From Pseudonocardia alni (lineage in GTDB: Bacteria > Actinomycetota > Actinomycetes > Mycobacteriales > Pseudonocardiaceae), in assembly GCF_002813375.1 (NCBI RefSeq), contig NZ_PHUJ01000003.1, positions 1,860,001 to 1,924,000 of the forward strand: a stretch of 64,000 nucleotides of DNA, given 5' to 3'. Position numbers and translations under genes: made by a program. Below the pieces are notes generated by a model. The model was not told the origin of the DNA. It made no database searches and was given only the letters and a program-made list of their open reading frames with translations. Shown here one piece after another: positions 16,549 through 25,364 of the stretch (positions are counted from its first letter, which is position 1; the number at the start of each line of letters is the position of its first letter).

Positions 16549-17603
16549 GGCGTGACCTCCAGCTCGGCGCGCAGCTGGGCGCGCTGCTCGCGCAGCTGCG
16601 GGGTGGGGTGGGCGTAGACGTGGGCGAACAGGTCCTCGGGGTCCACCGGGCACTCGGCCGCGATGCCGGCGCGCAGGGCGGCGGCCATCCGCTCGGCGTC
16701 GTCGGTGAGCGCGCGCTCGGCGTCGTCGTCGAGCAGGCCGTCGGCGCGCAGCCGGGCGCGCAGACGCACCAGCGGGTCGCGGCCTGCCCAGGAGGCGACC
16801 TCGCTCTCGTCGCGGTAGCGGCCCGCGTCGTCGGCGTTGGTGTGGGCCTCCATGCGGTAGGTGTCGGCCTCCACCAGCGTCGGGCCGCCACCGGAGCGGG
16901 CCACGGAGACGGCGTCGTCGAGCACGGTGAGCAGCGCGGGGAGGTCGTTGCCGTCGACCCGCACACCGGGCATGCCGTAGCCGACCGCCTTGTCCGCGAG
17001 GTCGGCGGCTGCGCTCTGCCGATGCAGCGGCACCGAGATCGCGTACTTGTTGTTCTGCACGAGGAACACCACCGGCGCCCGGAACACCGCGGCGAAGTTC
17101 AGCGCCTCGTGGAAGTCGCCCTCGCTGGTCGCGCCGTCGCCGCAGAGCGCCAGGACTGCGTCGGGCTCGCCCTTGAGCCGCGCGGCGTGGGCGACGCCGA
17201 CGGCGTGCAGCAGCTGTGTGGCGAGCGGGGTCGCCTGCGGGGCGACGCGGTGGCCGGCGACGTCGTAGCCGCAGTGCCGGTCCCCCCGCAGCATCGTGAG
17301 CACCTCCACCGGGTCGACACCGCGCGCGACGATCGCTGCGGTGTCGCGGTAGGTCGGGAAGAGCCAGTCGTCGTCGCCCAGCACCATCGCCGCGGCCACC
17401 TGGCAGGCCTCCTGGCCGCGCGAGGACGGGTACACGGCCAGACGCCCCTGCCGGACCAGCGCGCCGGCCTGCTCGTTGAGCCGCCGGGCGTGCACCAGGC
17501 CGCGGTAGCCGTCGAGCAGCCGGTCCGGCGGCGGGAGCTGAGCGCCGGGCACCGTGGTGCCGTCCGGTTCCAGCAGGCGGACGGTCTCGCGCCGGTCGTC
17601 CAC
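16545..17603 (-). CDS. bkdA: Branched-chain 2-oxo-acid dehydrogenase E1 alpha subunit
   Basis: 352 residues with the thiamine-diphosphate motif beginning GDGATSEGDFHEALNFAA and ending in QNN, preceded by SSRGQEACQVAAAMVLGDDDWLFPTYRD. The substrate-side features and the AsnC neighbour favour branched-chain over pyruvate dehydrogenase. GTG 17603 is chosen because GGAGGGGAG lies nine bases upstream. First gene of an E1a-E1b-E2 operon joined by GTGA overlaps. Divergent from the Lrp/AsnC gene with 171 bases between starts. Confidence 0.91.
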   Translation of the reverse strand: MDDRRETVRLLEPDGTTVPGAQLPPPDRLLDGYRGLVHARRLNEQAGALVRQGRLAVYPSSRGQEACQVAAAMVLGDDDWLFPTYRDTAAIVARGVDPVEVLTMLRGDRHCGYDVAGHRVAPQATPLATQLLHAVGVAHAARLKGEPDAVLALCGDGATSEGDFHEALNFAAVFRAPVVFLVQNNKYAISVPLHRQSAAADLADKAVGYGMPGVRVDGNDLPALLTVLDDAVSVARSGGGPTLVEADTYRMEAHTNADDAGRYRDESEVASWAGRDPLVRLRARLRADGLLDDDAERALTDDAERMAAALRAGIAAECPVDPEDLFAHVYAHPTPQLREQRAQLRAELEVTP

Positions 17604-17774
17604 GATGACTCCCCTCCGTGCGGACACAGTGCCTCGAGAATGGCGCATGATCCGTACGATCGGCTCGAGCCGCGGAGATGCCGAGACGATCGGCCCGCAG
17701 CGCGACACCGCTCCGGACGAGTGGTCCGGGTCACCGGTGCCCGGCGGGGCGCGGCGAGACGAACGGAGGGGCCG

Positions 17775-18203
17775 GTGCTCGACGACATCGACCGGCGGAT
17801 GGTCGCGGAGCTGCAGCGCGACGGCAGGCTGACCGGGCGCGCGCTGGCCGAGCGCCTGACGATCTCGCGGGCGAACGCCTACGCCCGCCTCGCCCGGCTC
17901 GTCGACGATCGCGTGGTCACCGGGTTCACCGCGCTCGTCGACCCGGACAAGGTGGGGCTGCACACCTCGGCGTACGTGACGCTGACGGTGCGCCAGAACA
18001 GCTGGCGCGAGCTGCGCGAACAGCTGCGCGCGATCCCCGAGGTCCGGCACATGGCGCTGGTCGGCGGGGACTTCGACGTACTGCTGCTGGTGCGCACCAC
18101 CGGCAACGACGCGCTGCGCAGCGTCGTGCTCGAACGCCTGCAGGCGCTGCCGACGGTCGTGTCGACGCGGACGATCCTGATCTTCGAGGACGAGTCCCGC
18201 TAG
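17775..18203 (+). CDS. Lrp/AsnC family transcriptional regulator
   Basis: 142 residues: an N-terminal helix-turn-helix (LDDIDRRMVAELQRDGRLTGRALAERLTISRANAYARLARL) and a C-terminal RAM domain for amino-acid sensing and oligomerisation. GGAGGGG precedes the GTG. The divergent position next to bkdABC matches BkdR-type regulators that activate branched-chain oxo-acid dehydrogenase genes in response to Leu, Ile or Val (inference from family). Its stop shares CTAG with the convergent DsbA-like gene. Confidence 0.88.
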   Translation: MLDDIDRRMVAELQRDGRLTGRALAERLTISRANAYARLARLVDDRVVTGFTALVDPDKVGLHTSAYVTLTVRQNSWRELREQLRAIPEVRHMALVGGDFDVLLLVRTTGNDALRSVVLERLQALPTVVSTRTILIFEDESR

Positions 18204-18859
18204 CTGCGGGCGGGTGCGCCCTCGGCCCAGGCGGTGTCCAGCACCTCGCGCAGCGCCTCGATCGGCTGGGCGCCCGCGACGCCGTAGCGGTCGTCGATCA
18301 CCAGGAACGGCACCGAGGTGATGCCCAGGCTGCGGGCCAGGTCCTCGTCGGCGCGGACGTCGTCGAGGTGGCGGTCGGAGCCGAGCACCGCGCGGACGCC
18401 GTCCTCGTCGAGCCCGGCGCCGACGGCGATCCGGACCAGCGCCTCCGGGTCACCGATCGGCTCGCCGTCGGTGAACGAGGCCCGCAGCAGCCGGCCCTTC
18501 AGCTCGTCCTGCACCGTGGCGCCGCCGGTCTCCCAGGCGTGGTGCAGCAGCCGGTGGGCGTCGGCGGTGTTGCCGTGGCGGGCCCGGTCGAAGCGGAACT
18601 CCAACCCGTCCGCGGCCGCGGTGGCGGTGACCTGGCCCTCCATCCGGCGGGCCGCCGCGACGCTCACGCCGTACTTGGCCGCCAGGTGCTCGGCCCGGTC
18701 ACCGGGCTGCTCGCGCGGCGCGGCCGGATCGAGCTCGAAGCTGCGCCACCGCAGCGTCACCGCGTCGCGGTGTGCGAAACCGGACAACGCCGCCTGCAGA
18801 CGCGCCCGCCCGATCGCGCACCACGGGCAGACGACGTCGGACCAGATCTCGAGCTTCAC
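18200..18859 (-). CDS. DsbA family oxidoreductase, FrnE-like
   Basis: 219 residues, thioredoxin fold with helical insertion. The active-site motif CPWC (Cys11-Cys14) is in VKLEIWSDVVCPWCAIGRARL, and the cis-Pro loop is GITSVPFLVIDDRYGVAGAQ. No signal peptide, so a cytoplasmic FrnE-type disulfide isomerase/oxidoreductase rather than periplasmic DsbA; 2-hydroxychromene-2-carboxylate isomerases are relatives but lack this CxxC. GTG 18859 is the start nearest the first strand. It lies 48 bases downstream of paaK on the same strand. Confidence 0.9.
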   Translation of the reverse strand: MKLEIWSDVVCPWCAIGRARLQAALSGFAHRDAVTLRWRSFELDPAAPREQPGDRAEHLAAKYGVSVAAARRMEGQVTATAAADGLEFRFDRARHGNTADAHRLLHHAWETGGATVQDELKGRLLRASFTDGEPIGDPEALVRIAVGAGLDEDGVRAVLGSDRHLDDVRADEDLARSLGITSVPFLVIDDRYGVAGAQPIEALREVLDTAWAEGAPARS

Positions 18860-18907
18860 GACCGGTCGCAACCCACGCGCGACCCACGGCATTCCCCGCC
18901 GAGGAGG

Positions 18908-20239
18908 TCAGCTCCTCGGCTCCCGGTGGTCCTTGAGCCGCTGCAGCTTCCCGACCGAGCGCTCCAGGGTGTCGGGGTCGACGACGTCGCAGGTCACGGA
19001 GATACCGACGGTCTCCTTCACCGCGCGCACGAGCTCCGCGGCGGCCGGGTCGCGGCGGTCGGCGGGCGTGTCGCCGCGGGCCTCCACGCGCACGGTCATC
19101 GCGTCGAGCCTGCCCTGGGTGGTCAGCTCCAGCTGGAAGTGCGGCGCGAGCCCGGGCGTGCGGAGCACGATCTCCTCGATCTGGGTCGGGAAGACGTTCA
19201 CCCCGCGCAGAATGATCATGTCGTCGGACCGGCCGGTGATCTTGGCCATCCGCCGCATCTGCGGCCGCGCGGTACCCGGGAGCAACGTCGTGAGGTCGCG
19301 GGTGCGGTAGCGGATGATCGGCAGCCCCTCCTTGGTGAGGCTGGTGAACAGCAACTCGCCCTCGGAGCCGTCGGGCAGCGGGGTGCCGTCGAGCGGGTCG
19401 ACGACCTCGGGCAGGAAGTGGTCCTCCCAGATGTGCAGACCGTCCTTGGTCTCCACGCACTCCTGTGACACGCCGGGTCCCATGACCTCGGACAGCCCGT
19501 AGATGTCGACGGCGTGGATGCCGGCCCGCTCCTCGATCTCGGCGCGCATCTGCTCGGTCCAGGGCTCGGCACCGAAGATCCCGACCTGCAGGCTCGTCGA
19601 CCGGGGGTCGACACCCTGGCGCTCGAACTCGTCGAGCAGGGTGAGCATGTAGCTCGGGGTCAGCATGATGACCTCGGGCTCGAAGTCGCCGATGAGCTGC
19701 ACCTGGCGCGGGGTCATCCCGCCGGAGACGGGGATGACGGTCGCGCCCAGCTTCTCCGCGCCGTAGTGCGCGCCGAGCCCGCCGGTGAACAGGCCGTACC
19801 CGTAGGCGACGTGGACGCGGTGGCCGGGGCGCCCGCCCGCGGCCCGGATCGACCGGGCGACGAGCCCGGCCCACCGGTCGAGGTCACCCGCGGTGTAGCC
19901 GACGACGGTCGGGCGCCCCGTCGTGCCCGACGACGCGTGGATCCGCGCGATCCGCTCACGCGGCACCGCGAACATGCCGAACGGGTAGGTCTCCCGCAGG
20001 TCGGCCTTGGTCGTCGTCGGGAACTTCGCGATGTCGGCGAGCTCGCGGCAGTCGGCGGGGCGCACGCCGTGCTCGTCGAACCTCGCGCGGTAGTGCGGCA
20101 CGTTGTCGTAGGCGTGCCGCAGCGACCACTGCAGACGCTCGAGCTGCAGCGCACGCAGCTCGTCGACCGACATCCGCTCGGCGGGGTCCAGCAGCTCGGC
20201 CGGGGGCGCGTCGCCGAGGCGCCTCGTCGCCGCCGTCAT
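18908..20239 (-). CDS. paaK: Phenylacetate-CoA ligase
   Basis: 443 residues. Activates phenylacetate to phenylacetyl-CoA with ATP, the entry step of the Paa route. It shows the AMP-binding loop ASSGTTGRPTVVGYT, YGLSEVMGPGVSQEC, the RYRTRDLT motif and the C-terminal ITGRSDDMIILRGVNVFPTQIEE typical of PaaK. ATG 20239 overlaps the paaZ stop (TGATG); a GTG three bases earlier is equally possible. It is the distal gene of a paaZ-paaK transcript. Confidence 0.95.
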   Translation of the reverse strand: MTAATRRLGDAPPAELLDPAERMSVDELRALQLERLQWSLRHAYDNVPHYRARFDEHGVRPADCRELADIAKFPTTTKADLRETYPFGMFAVPRERIARIHASSGTTGRPTVVGYTAGDLDRWAGLVARSIRAAGGRPGHRVHVAYGYGLFTGGLGAHYGAEKLGATVIPVSGGMTPRQVQLIGDFEPEVIMLTPSYMLTLLDEFERQGVDPRSTSLQVGIFGAEPWTEQMRAEIEERAGIHAVDIYGLSEVMGPGVSQECVETKDGLHIWEDHFLPEVVDPLDGTPLPDGSEGELLFTSLTKEGLPIIRYRTRDLTTLLPGTARPQMRRMAKITGRSDDMIILRGVNVFPTQIEEIVLRTPGLAPHFQLELTTQGRLDAMTVRVEARGDTPADRRDPAAAELVRAVKETVGISVTCDVVDPDTLERSVGKLQRLKDHREPRS

Positions 20240-22269
20240 CACGCGTCCTTCTTCGCGACGAGGGTGAGCACGTCGTAGCGGGCGACGGACTCGCCGTCCT
20301 GCCGCGTGACGTCGGCGTCCCAGCGGACCTCGCCGTAGCCGGCGGACTCGCGCGGGGTGAGCTGCTTGCAGGTCAGGGTCACGGTCAGCTCGTCGTCGAA
20401 GCGGACCGGGGTGAGGAACCGCAGCCCGTCGACGCCGAAGTTCGCGAGCACCGGGCCCGGGTCCGGGTCGACGAACAGGCCGGCGGCCAGCGAGACGACC
20501 AGGTAGCCGTGCGCGACGCGCTGCCCGAACAGCGGGTTCGCCGCGGCGGCGGCCTCGTCCATGTGCGCGTAGAACGTGTCGCCGGTGAACTCGGCGAAGT
20601 GCTCCACGTCCTCCCGGGTCACCCGGCGCGGACCGGCGACCAGGCAGTCGCCGGGGCGCAGCTCCTCGAGATGCCTGCGGAACGGGTGCACGTCGGTGGT
20701 GTGGCGCTGCGCACCGGTGACCCAGCGGCCGGTGATCGCGGCGAGCGAGTCGGGGTCGGCCTGGACCGCGGTGCGCTGCATGTGGTGGAACACCCCGCGC
20801 ACGCCGCCCATCTCCTCACCGCCGCCGGCGCGGCCCGGGCCGCCGTGGACGAGCTGCGGCAGCGGCGACCCGTGTCCGGTGGACTCGCCCGCGTCGCGGG
20901 CGTTGAGCACGTGCACGCGGCCGTGGAACGGCGCGATACCGAGCACGACCTCGCGGACGAACCCGGGGTCGGCGGAGACGACGGACCCGGCGAGCGACCC
21001 CTGGCCGCGGGCGGCGTAGTCGATCAGCTGCGCAGGAGTGTCGTAGGGCAGCACGGTCGACACCGGGCCGAACGCCTCGACCTCGTGCGGCTCGGCGCGG
21101 TCCGGGTCACCGACCAGCAGCAGCGGGGAGACGAACGCGCCACGGTCGGCGTCGGCGCCGGTCACCTCGACGTGGTCGGGGTCGCCGAACACGATCCGGC
21201 CGGCATCGCGCAGGGCCTTCACGCTGCGGCGGACCTCCTCGCGCTGGTCGAGGCTCGCGAGCGCCCCCATCCGGACGCCCTCGGCGCCGGGGGCGCCGAC
21301 CACGACCCTCGCGAGCCGCGCGGTGACGGCCTCGACGACGGCGTCGACGTGTGCGCGCGGCACGAACGCGCGCCGGATCGCGGTGCACTTCTGCCCGGCC
21401 TTGACCGTCATCTCGGTGGTCAGGGCCTTCACGAAGAGGTCGAACTCCTCGGTGCCGGGCGTCGCGTCCGGGCCGAGCGCGGCCAGGTTCAGCGAGTCGG
21501 CCTCGGCGGAGAACCGCACGGAGTTCCGGACGATCCCGGGGTGGCTGCGCAGGGTCTGAGCGGTCGACGCCGAGCCGGTGAAGCTCACCAGGTCCTGTCC
21601 GGTGAGGTGGTCGAAGCAGTCCCCCAACGACCCGGCGACGAACTGGACCGCGCCGTCGGGCAGCAGACCCGAGTCCACGATCAGCTCGACCAGCCTCGCG
21701 GTCAGGAACGCGGTCGGCGACGCCGGCTTGATCAGTGTGGGGACACCGGCGAGGAACGCCGGAGCGAGCTTCTCCAGCGGCCCCCAGACCGGGAAGTTGA
21801 ACGCGTTGACCTGCACCGCGACTCCGTGGCGCGGGGTCAGCACGTGCTGGCCGAGGAAGCTGCCGCCGCGGCCCAGCGGCTCGACCGCGCCCTCGACGAA
21901 CACGGTGTCGTTGGGCAGCTCACGCTTGGCCTTCGAGGCGTAGGCGAGCAGGACCCCGATGCCGCCGTCGATGTCGAACGTCGAGTCGCCGAGGGTCGCG
22001 CCCGTGCGCGCGGAGACGGCGTAGAGCTCCTCACGGTGCTCGCGCAGGTGCCCGCCGAGTGCCTTCAGCAGCGCGGCGCGCTGGTGGAAGGTCAGCTCGC
22101 GCAGGGCCGGGCCACCGGTGCGGCGACCGTGGGCCAGGGCCGCGCCGAGGTCCAGGCCCTCGGCGGAGACACGGGCGACCTCCTCGCCGGTCACCGCGTC
22201 GTACAGCGGGCGGCCCTCGCCGCTCCCGGTCTGCCAGGTACCGGAGAGGTGACTGCGGAGCAGGGTCAT
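20239..22269 (-). CDS. paaZ: Bifunctional oxepin-CoA hydrolase / semialdehyde dehydrogenase
   Basis: 676 residues. The N-terminal aldehyde dehydrogenase has Glu256 (FSAEADSLNLA) and the catalytic Cys295 (KAGQKCTAIRRAF). The C-terminal MaoC-like hydratase has Asp564 and His569 in TGDTFYAHMDEAAAA. Both active sites are intact, so it should open oxepin-CoA and oxidise the resulting aldehyde. GGAGG precedes ATG 22269. Divergent from paaG with two PaaR-type operators between them; the nearer one is 46 bases upstream of this start. Confidence 0.96.
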   Translation of the reverse strand: MTLLRSHLSGTWQTGSGEGRPLYDAVTGEEVARVSAEGLDLGAALAHGRRTGGPALRELTFHQRAALLKALGGHLREHREELYAVSARTGATLGDSTFDIDGGIGVLLAYASKAKRELPNDTVFVEGAVEPLGRGGSFLGQHVLTPRHGVAVQVNAFNFPVWGPLEKLAPAFLAGVPTLIKPASPTAFLTARLVELIVDSGLLPDGAVQFVAGSLGDCFDHLTGQDLVSFTGSASTAQTLRSHPGIVRNSVRFSAEADSLNLAALGPDATPGTEEFDLFVKALTTEMTVKAGQKCTAIRRAFVPRAHVDAVVEAVTARLARVVVGAPGAEGVRMGALASLDQREEVRRSVKALRDAGRIVFGDPDHVEVTGADADRGAFVSPLLLVGDPDRAEPHEVEAFGPVSTVLPYDTPAQLIDYAARGQGSLAGSVVSADPGFVREVVLGIAPFHGRVHVLNARDAGESTGHGSPLPQLVHGGPGRAGGGEEMGGVRGVFHHMQRTAVQADPDSLAAITGRWVTGAQRHTTDVHPFRRHLEELRPGDCLVAGPRRVTREDVEHFAEFTGDTFYAHMDEAAAAANPLFGQRVAHGYLVVSLAAGLFVDPDPGPVLANFGVDGLRFLTPVRFDDELTVTLTCKQLTPRESAGYGEVRWDADVTRQDGESVARYDVLTLVAKKDA

Positions 22270-22314
22270 CGGCGAGCCTCCGTCGCGCTTCGTCGTCGCG
22301 GGTCAGCAATTGAA

Positions 22315-22330
22315 CCGACCGTTCGTTCGG
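22315..22330. promoter_or_regulatory. PaaR operator 1 (paaZ side)
   Basis: CCGACCGTTCGTTCGG fits the palindrome CCGANCGNNCGNTCGG, shared with 22396-22411 and, with one mismatch, 25335-25350. TetR-family PaaR repressors of actinobacteria recognise CCG/CGG-rich palindromes of this kind, and phenylacetyl-CoA is their usual inducer. Confidence 0.75.
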
Positions 22331-22395
22331 GCGAACCTAGCACCGGTCCACGGAACCGCACCAGGGTCCGTCCGGACGCCGGCAGGACGGGGAGA

Positions 22396-22411
22396 CCGAT
22401 CGTTCGGTCGG
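22396..22411. promoter_or_regulatory. PaaR operator 2 (paaG side)
   Basis: CCGATCGTTCGGTCGG matches CCGANCGNNCGNTCGG exactly. It ends four bases before the -10 box of paaG, so a bound repressor would cover the promoter spacer and block paaG-paaR transcription, giving autoregulation. Confidence 0.75.
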
Positions 22412-22415
22412 CCGC

Positions 22416-22421
22416 TAGGCT
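22416..22421 (+). promoter_or_regulatory. -10 box of a leaderless paaG promoter
   Basis: TAGGCT ends six bases before ATG 22428, and no ribosome binding site is present, so the mRNA probably begins at the start codon. Confidence 0.5.
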
Positions 22422-22427
22422 CACCGG

Positions 22428-23246
22428 ATGTCCTCCCCCGCCACCGGCACCGATCCCGCCGTCCTCGTGACCCGCGACGAGACCGACCCGTCGGTCGCAG
22501 TGGTCACGCTGAACCGCCCCGCGAAGTACAACGCGCTCACCGTCGAGCTCAAGGAGGCGCTGCTCGCGGCGGCCGTGGAGGTCGCCGCGGACGAGACGGT
22601 GCGTGCCGTCGTGCTGACCGGGGCCGGGAAGGCGTTCTGCGTCGGCCAGGACCTGGGCGAGCACGCCGCGGCGCTCGAGGCCGACCCCGTGGACGCCCTG
22701 GGCACCGTCCGCCGGCACTACAACCCGTTGATCCGCGCGCTCAACGAAGCGCCCAAGCCGGTGATCGCCGCGATCAACGGACCGTGCGTGGGCGCCGGGC
22801 TCGGCATCGCGCTGGCCGCCGACCTGAGGATCGCTGCGGAGGGCCTGAAGTTCTCCACCGCGTTCACCGGCATCGGACTGTCCACCGACAGCGGCCTCGC
22901 GGCGTCGCTCGCGCACGCCGTCGGCGTCTCCCGGGCGACCGAACTGGTGCTGCTGAACGAGCAGTTCACCGCCGAGGACGCCCGCAACTGGGGCCTGGTG
23001 CGCGACGTCGTCCCGGCCGATGAGGTCCTCGGCACCGCACTGGAGCTCGCGCGCCGGCTGGCCGCCGGACCCACCCGCGCCTACGCCGAGGTGAAGGGCG
23101 CGCTGCGCTTCGGCGCGGTCAACGAGCTCCCCGCCGTCCTGGAGTACGAGGCCGACGCCCAGGTCCGGCTGTCGACCACGCGCGACCACCAGCAGGCCGT
23201 GAGCGACTTCCTCGCGAAGAAGAAGCCCGTCTTCGAGGGCCGATGA
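22428..23246 (+). CDS. paaG: Enoyl-CoA hydratase/isomerase, PaaG-like
   Basis: 272 residues, crotonase fold with oxyanion-hole segments AFCVGQDL (70-77) and INGPCVGAGLGIALAAD. Asp154 in GIGLSTDSGLA sits where PaaG has its catalytic acid, which favours the epoxyphenylacetyl-CoA to oxepin-CoA isomerase over a plain hydratase (PaaF). It heads a paaG-paaR-GNAT unit divergent from paaZ; its TGA overlaps the paaR ATG. The PaaF alternative is not fully excluded. Confidence 0.85.
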   Translation: MSSPATGTDPAVLVTRDETDPSVAVVTLNRPAKYNALTVELKEALLAAAVEVAADETVRAVVLTGAGKAFCVGQDLGEHAAALEADPVDALGTVRRHYNPLIRALNEAPKPVIAAINGPCVGAGLGIALAADLRIAAEGLKFSTAFTGIGLSTDSGLAASLAHAVGVSRATELVLLNEQFTAEDARNWGLVRDVVPADEVLGTALELARRLAAGPTRAYAEVKGALRFGAVNELPAVLEYEADAQVRLSTTRDHQQAVSDFLAKKKPVFEGR

Positions 23247-23839
23247 GCTCGCCGGTCAAGCGGGCCCGGCGGCCCAGCGGCGGCCGCGACGCGCTGCTCG
23301 AGACCGCGGTCGGGGAGTTCATCGACCGCGGCTACGACGCGACGTCGATGGAGGACCTCTCGCGGGCCGCCGGGATCACGAAGTCGTCGTTCTACCACCA
23401 CTTCGCGGGCAAGGAGGCGCTGCTGCGCGCGGCGCTGGAACGCGCCGTCGACGGGCTGTTCGGCGTGCTCGACCTCCCCGAGGCCCGCATCGGCTCCCCT
23501 GCCGACCGGCTGCGGGTGATCGTCGCCGCGCAGGTCGGGGTGCTGATGGCCGAGCTGCCGTACGTCACCCTGCTGCTCCGGGTGCGCGGCAACACCGAGA
23601 CCGAGCGCTGGGCGCTGGAACGCCGCCGTGCGTTCGACGCGGCCGTGCGCGCCCTGGTCCGCGACGCCGTCGACGCCGGCGAGGTCCGCTCCGACGTCGA
23701 CCCCGCCCTGGCCGCACGGCTGCTGTCCGGCACGATCAACTCGATCGTCGAGTGGTACCGCCCCGGCCGCCCCGGGACCGCCACCCTGCCCGAGGACGTC
23801 GTCCGCGCCGCCTTCTCCGGCATCGTCCCGGCGCCGTGA
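23243..23839 (+). CDS. paaR: TetR family repressor of phenylacetate genes
   Basis: 198 residues: an N-terminal TetR helix-turn-helix (YDATSMEDLSRAAGITKSSFYHHFAGKEALLRAAL, about 30-65) and a ligand-binding C-terminal domain. Location inside the paa cluster, overlap with paaG (ATGA) and three copies of a matching palindrome at paaZ, paaG and paaA identify it as PaaR. The expected effector is phenylacetyl-CoA (family knowledge). It should repress its own transcript. Confidence 0.86.
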   Translation: MSSPVKRARRPSGGRDALLETAVGEFIDRGYDATSMEDLSRAAGITKSSFYHHFAGKEALLRAALERAVDGLFGVLDLPEARIGSPADRLRVIVAAQVGVLMAELPYVTLLLRVRGNTETERWALERRRAFDAAVRALVRDAVDAGEVRSDVDPALAARLLSGTINSIVEWYRPGRPGTATLPEDVVRAAFSGIVPAP

Positions 23840-24237
23840 CCGACGTCCGGGTCCGCGTCCGCCCCGAGGTCGACGACGTCGCGCTCTCCGCGCTGCACGC
23901 CGCCGGTTTCGACGAGACCCCACGCCTGCGACGCTGGTCCACCCAGCTCGCCGCACACAGCCTGAGCTGGCTCGACGCCCGCGACGGCGACGCGCTCGCC
24001 GGGTTCGTCAACCTCGCCTGGGACGGCGACCGGCACGCGTTCCTGCTCGACCTCGTCGTCGCCGACGGGTACCGCCGCCGCGGGATCGGCCGGGCGTTGG
24101 TCGCCGGGGCCGTGGAGCAGGCCACCGCGGCGGGCTGCACCTGGCTGCACGTGGACTTCGCCCCCCACCTGATCCCCTTCTACCGCTCCTGCGCCCTCCC
24201 ACCCACCGACGCCGGCCTCCTGCGCCTGCACCGCTGA
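23836..24237 (+). CDS. GNAT family N-acetyltransferase
   Basis: 133 residues with the acetyl-CoA motif VADGYRRRGIGRALVAGAVEQA (about 75-96) and a C-terminal HVDFAPHLIPFYRSC strand-loop. GTG 23836 overlaps the paaR stop, so it is co-translated with PaaR and probably induced by phenylacetate. Substrate unknown. It may simply ride on the operon. Confidence 0.82.
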   Translation: MTDVRVRVRPEVDDVALSALHAAGFDETPRLRRWSTQLAAHSLSWLDARDGDALAGFVNLAWDGDRHAFLLDLVVADGYRRRGIGRALVAGAVEQATAAGCTWLHVDFAPHLIPFYRSCALPPTDAGLLRLHR

Positions 24238-24238
24238 G

Positions 24239-25201
24239 TCACGCCGAGCGTGACGAACCGGTGCCCGGCACCACGGCTTCGCGACGCTCGAGGTGTGCCC
24301 GGACGGAGAGGGCGAGGGACTCCGGGTACAGGAGGACGTCGACGGCGGAGGGGCGCAGGATCGTCCAGCCCGCGCGGGACAGGTACTGCTGACGCTCCAG
24401 GTCCTTGCGGGCCTGCGCCGGATCGCGGTGGTGCTCGCCGTCGTACTCGATCCCGAGTCGTACGTGTGGGTAGGAGAGGTCGATCCGGTAGGGGCCGACG
24501 GGGTGCTGCAGCACCGGTGGCGGCAGCCCGCCGTCGTGCAGCGCCAGCCGGACGCGGGTCTCCATCGGTGACCCGGCGAGCGGATCCGACAGCGCGACGA
24601 GGCCGGGGAGCCGCCGGATCCCGCGCGCGCCCGGACGCCGCCCGGCGAGGTCGAGCACCGAGGTCGGAGTGAAGCCACCGACCCGGGCCAGGGCGTCGAG
24701 AGCGATCACGGCCTCCACCCGCGGCACCCGGCGGGCCAGGTCGAAGGCGGTGCGCAGCGGCGTGGTGGCGGTGACCGTCCGGCCGGGTACGAACCTCGGT
24801 CGGCGGCCTCCGGGGACCGGGATCCGTACCCCCGGCACCAGCTCGTCCGGCGCGAGCAGGCCGCGGTGGACGAGCACGCCGCCGCGGATCCGCCGGCTGC
24901 CACCCGGCGCCACGATCTCGACCGGGACATCCTTCGGAGCGCACCGGGCGTCGTGCACCTCCGCCGCCGCCCAGCCCGCGAGCGCGACGGAACCGCCGCC
25001 GGGCACGGGGGCCCCCGTGACGGCGAGCGCTCCGACCGCCAGGGCCGCGGCCTCGCACCGCAACAGGTAGGTCACCGGCACCTCGGCGCGGACGTGCACG
25101 CCGCGCACCAGACGCCGGAAGCGCGGGCCGCGCAGCTGGTTCGGGGTGACCAGCCCGGCACGGACCGCCGTCGCACCGCAGAAGGGCCGCGAAAGATCCA
25201 T
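24239..25201 (-). CDS. DUF559-type protein with AbiEi-like N-terminal part
   Basis: 320 residues. The C-terminal part has the DUF559 endonuclease-like signature LGIEYDGEHHRDPAQARKDLERQQYL followed by GWTILR. The N-terminal half (TAVRAGLVTPNQLRG, RLVRGVHVRAEVP) resembles AbiEi-type antitoxin proteins. Such proteins are numerous in Pseudonocardia and mycobacteria and their role is unknown; no partner toxin is adjacent. It lies between the paaGR and paaABCDE units, on the opposite strand, and looks like an insertion in the pathway cluster. Confidence 0.75.
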   Translation of the reverse strand: MDLSRPFCGATAVRAGLVTPNQLRGPRFRRLVRGVHVRAEVPVTYLLRCEAAALAVGALAVTGAPVPGGGSVALAGWAAAEVHDARCAPKDVPVEIVAPGGSRRIRGGVLVHRGLLAPDELVPGVRIPVPGGRRPRFVPGRTVTATTPLRTAFDLARRVPRVEAVIALDALARVGGFTPTSVLDLAGRRPGARGIRRLPGLVALSDPLAGSPMETRVRLALHDGGLPPPVLQHPVGPYRIDLSYPHVRLGIEYDGEHHRDPAQARKDLERQQYLSRAGWTILRPSAVDVLLYPESLALSVRAHLERREAVVPGTGSSRSA

Positions 25202-25334
25202 GCGGCTTGGACGACACCGGCGGCTCAGCGGTTCCCCTCATCGCCGAGCGTCGCGTCCGCGTGGTCGCGACCACCGGAACGCGACACCCGGTGCCGGGGT
25301 TGCGGGATCCCCCGCTCATCCGCCACACTCGTAG

Positions 25335-25350
25335 CCGAACGAACATTCGG
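25335..25350. promoter_or_regulatory. PaaR operator 3 upstream of paaA
   Basis: CCGAACGAACATTCGG matches CCGANCGNNCGNTCGG at all but one fixed position. It ends 14 bases before the paaA GTG, just upstream of the GGAGGTG ribosome binding site. Confidence 0.7.
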
Positions 25351-25364
25351 TACGGAGGTGTCCA

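Noticed and set aside
17633..17669. Two CTCGAG words flanking the bkd/lrp divergent region as an Lrp operator
   Set aside because: The sequence between them is not symmetric enough, and single six-base palindromes are common in this composition.
18200..18859. 2-hydroxychromene-2-carboxylate isomerase of aromatic degradation
   Set aside because: The intact CPWC motif and overall pattern favour a FrnE-type disulfide oxidoreductase.
24239..25201. A toxin-antitoxin or phage-defence pair
   Set aside because: The DUF559/AbiEi-like protein has no partner toxin gene; both neighbours belong to phenylacetate metabolism.
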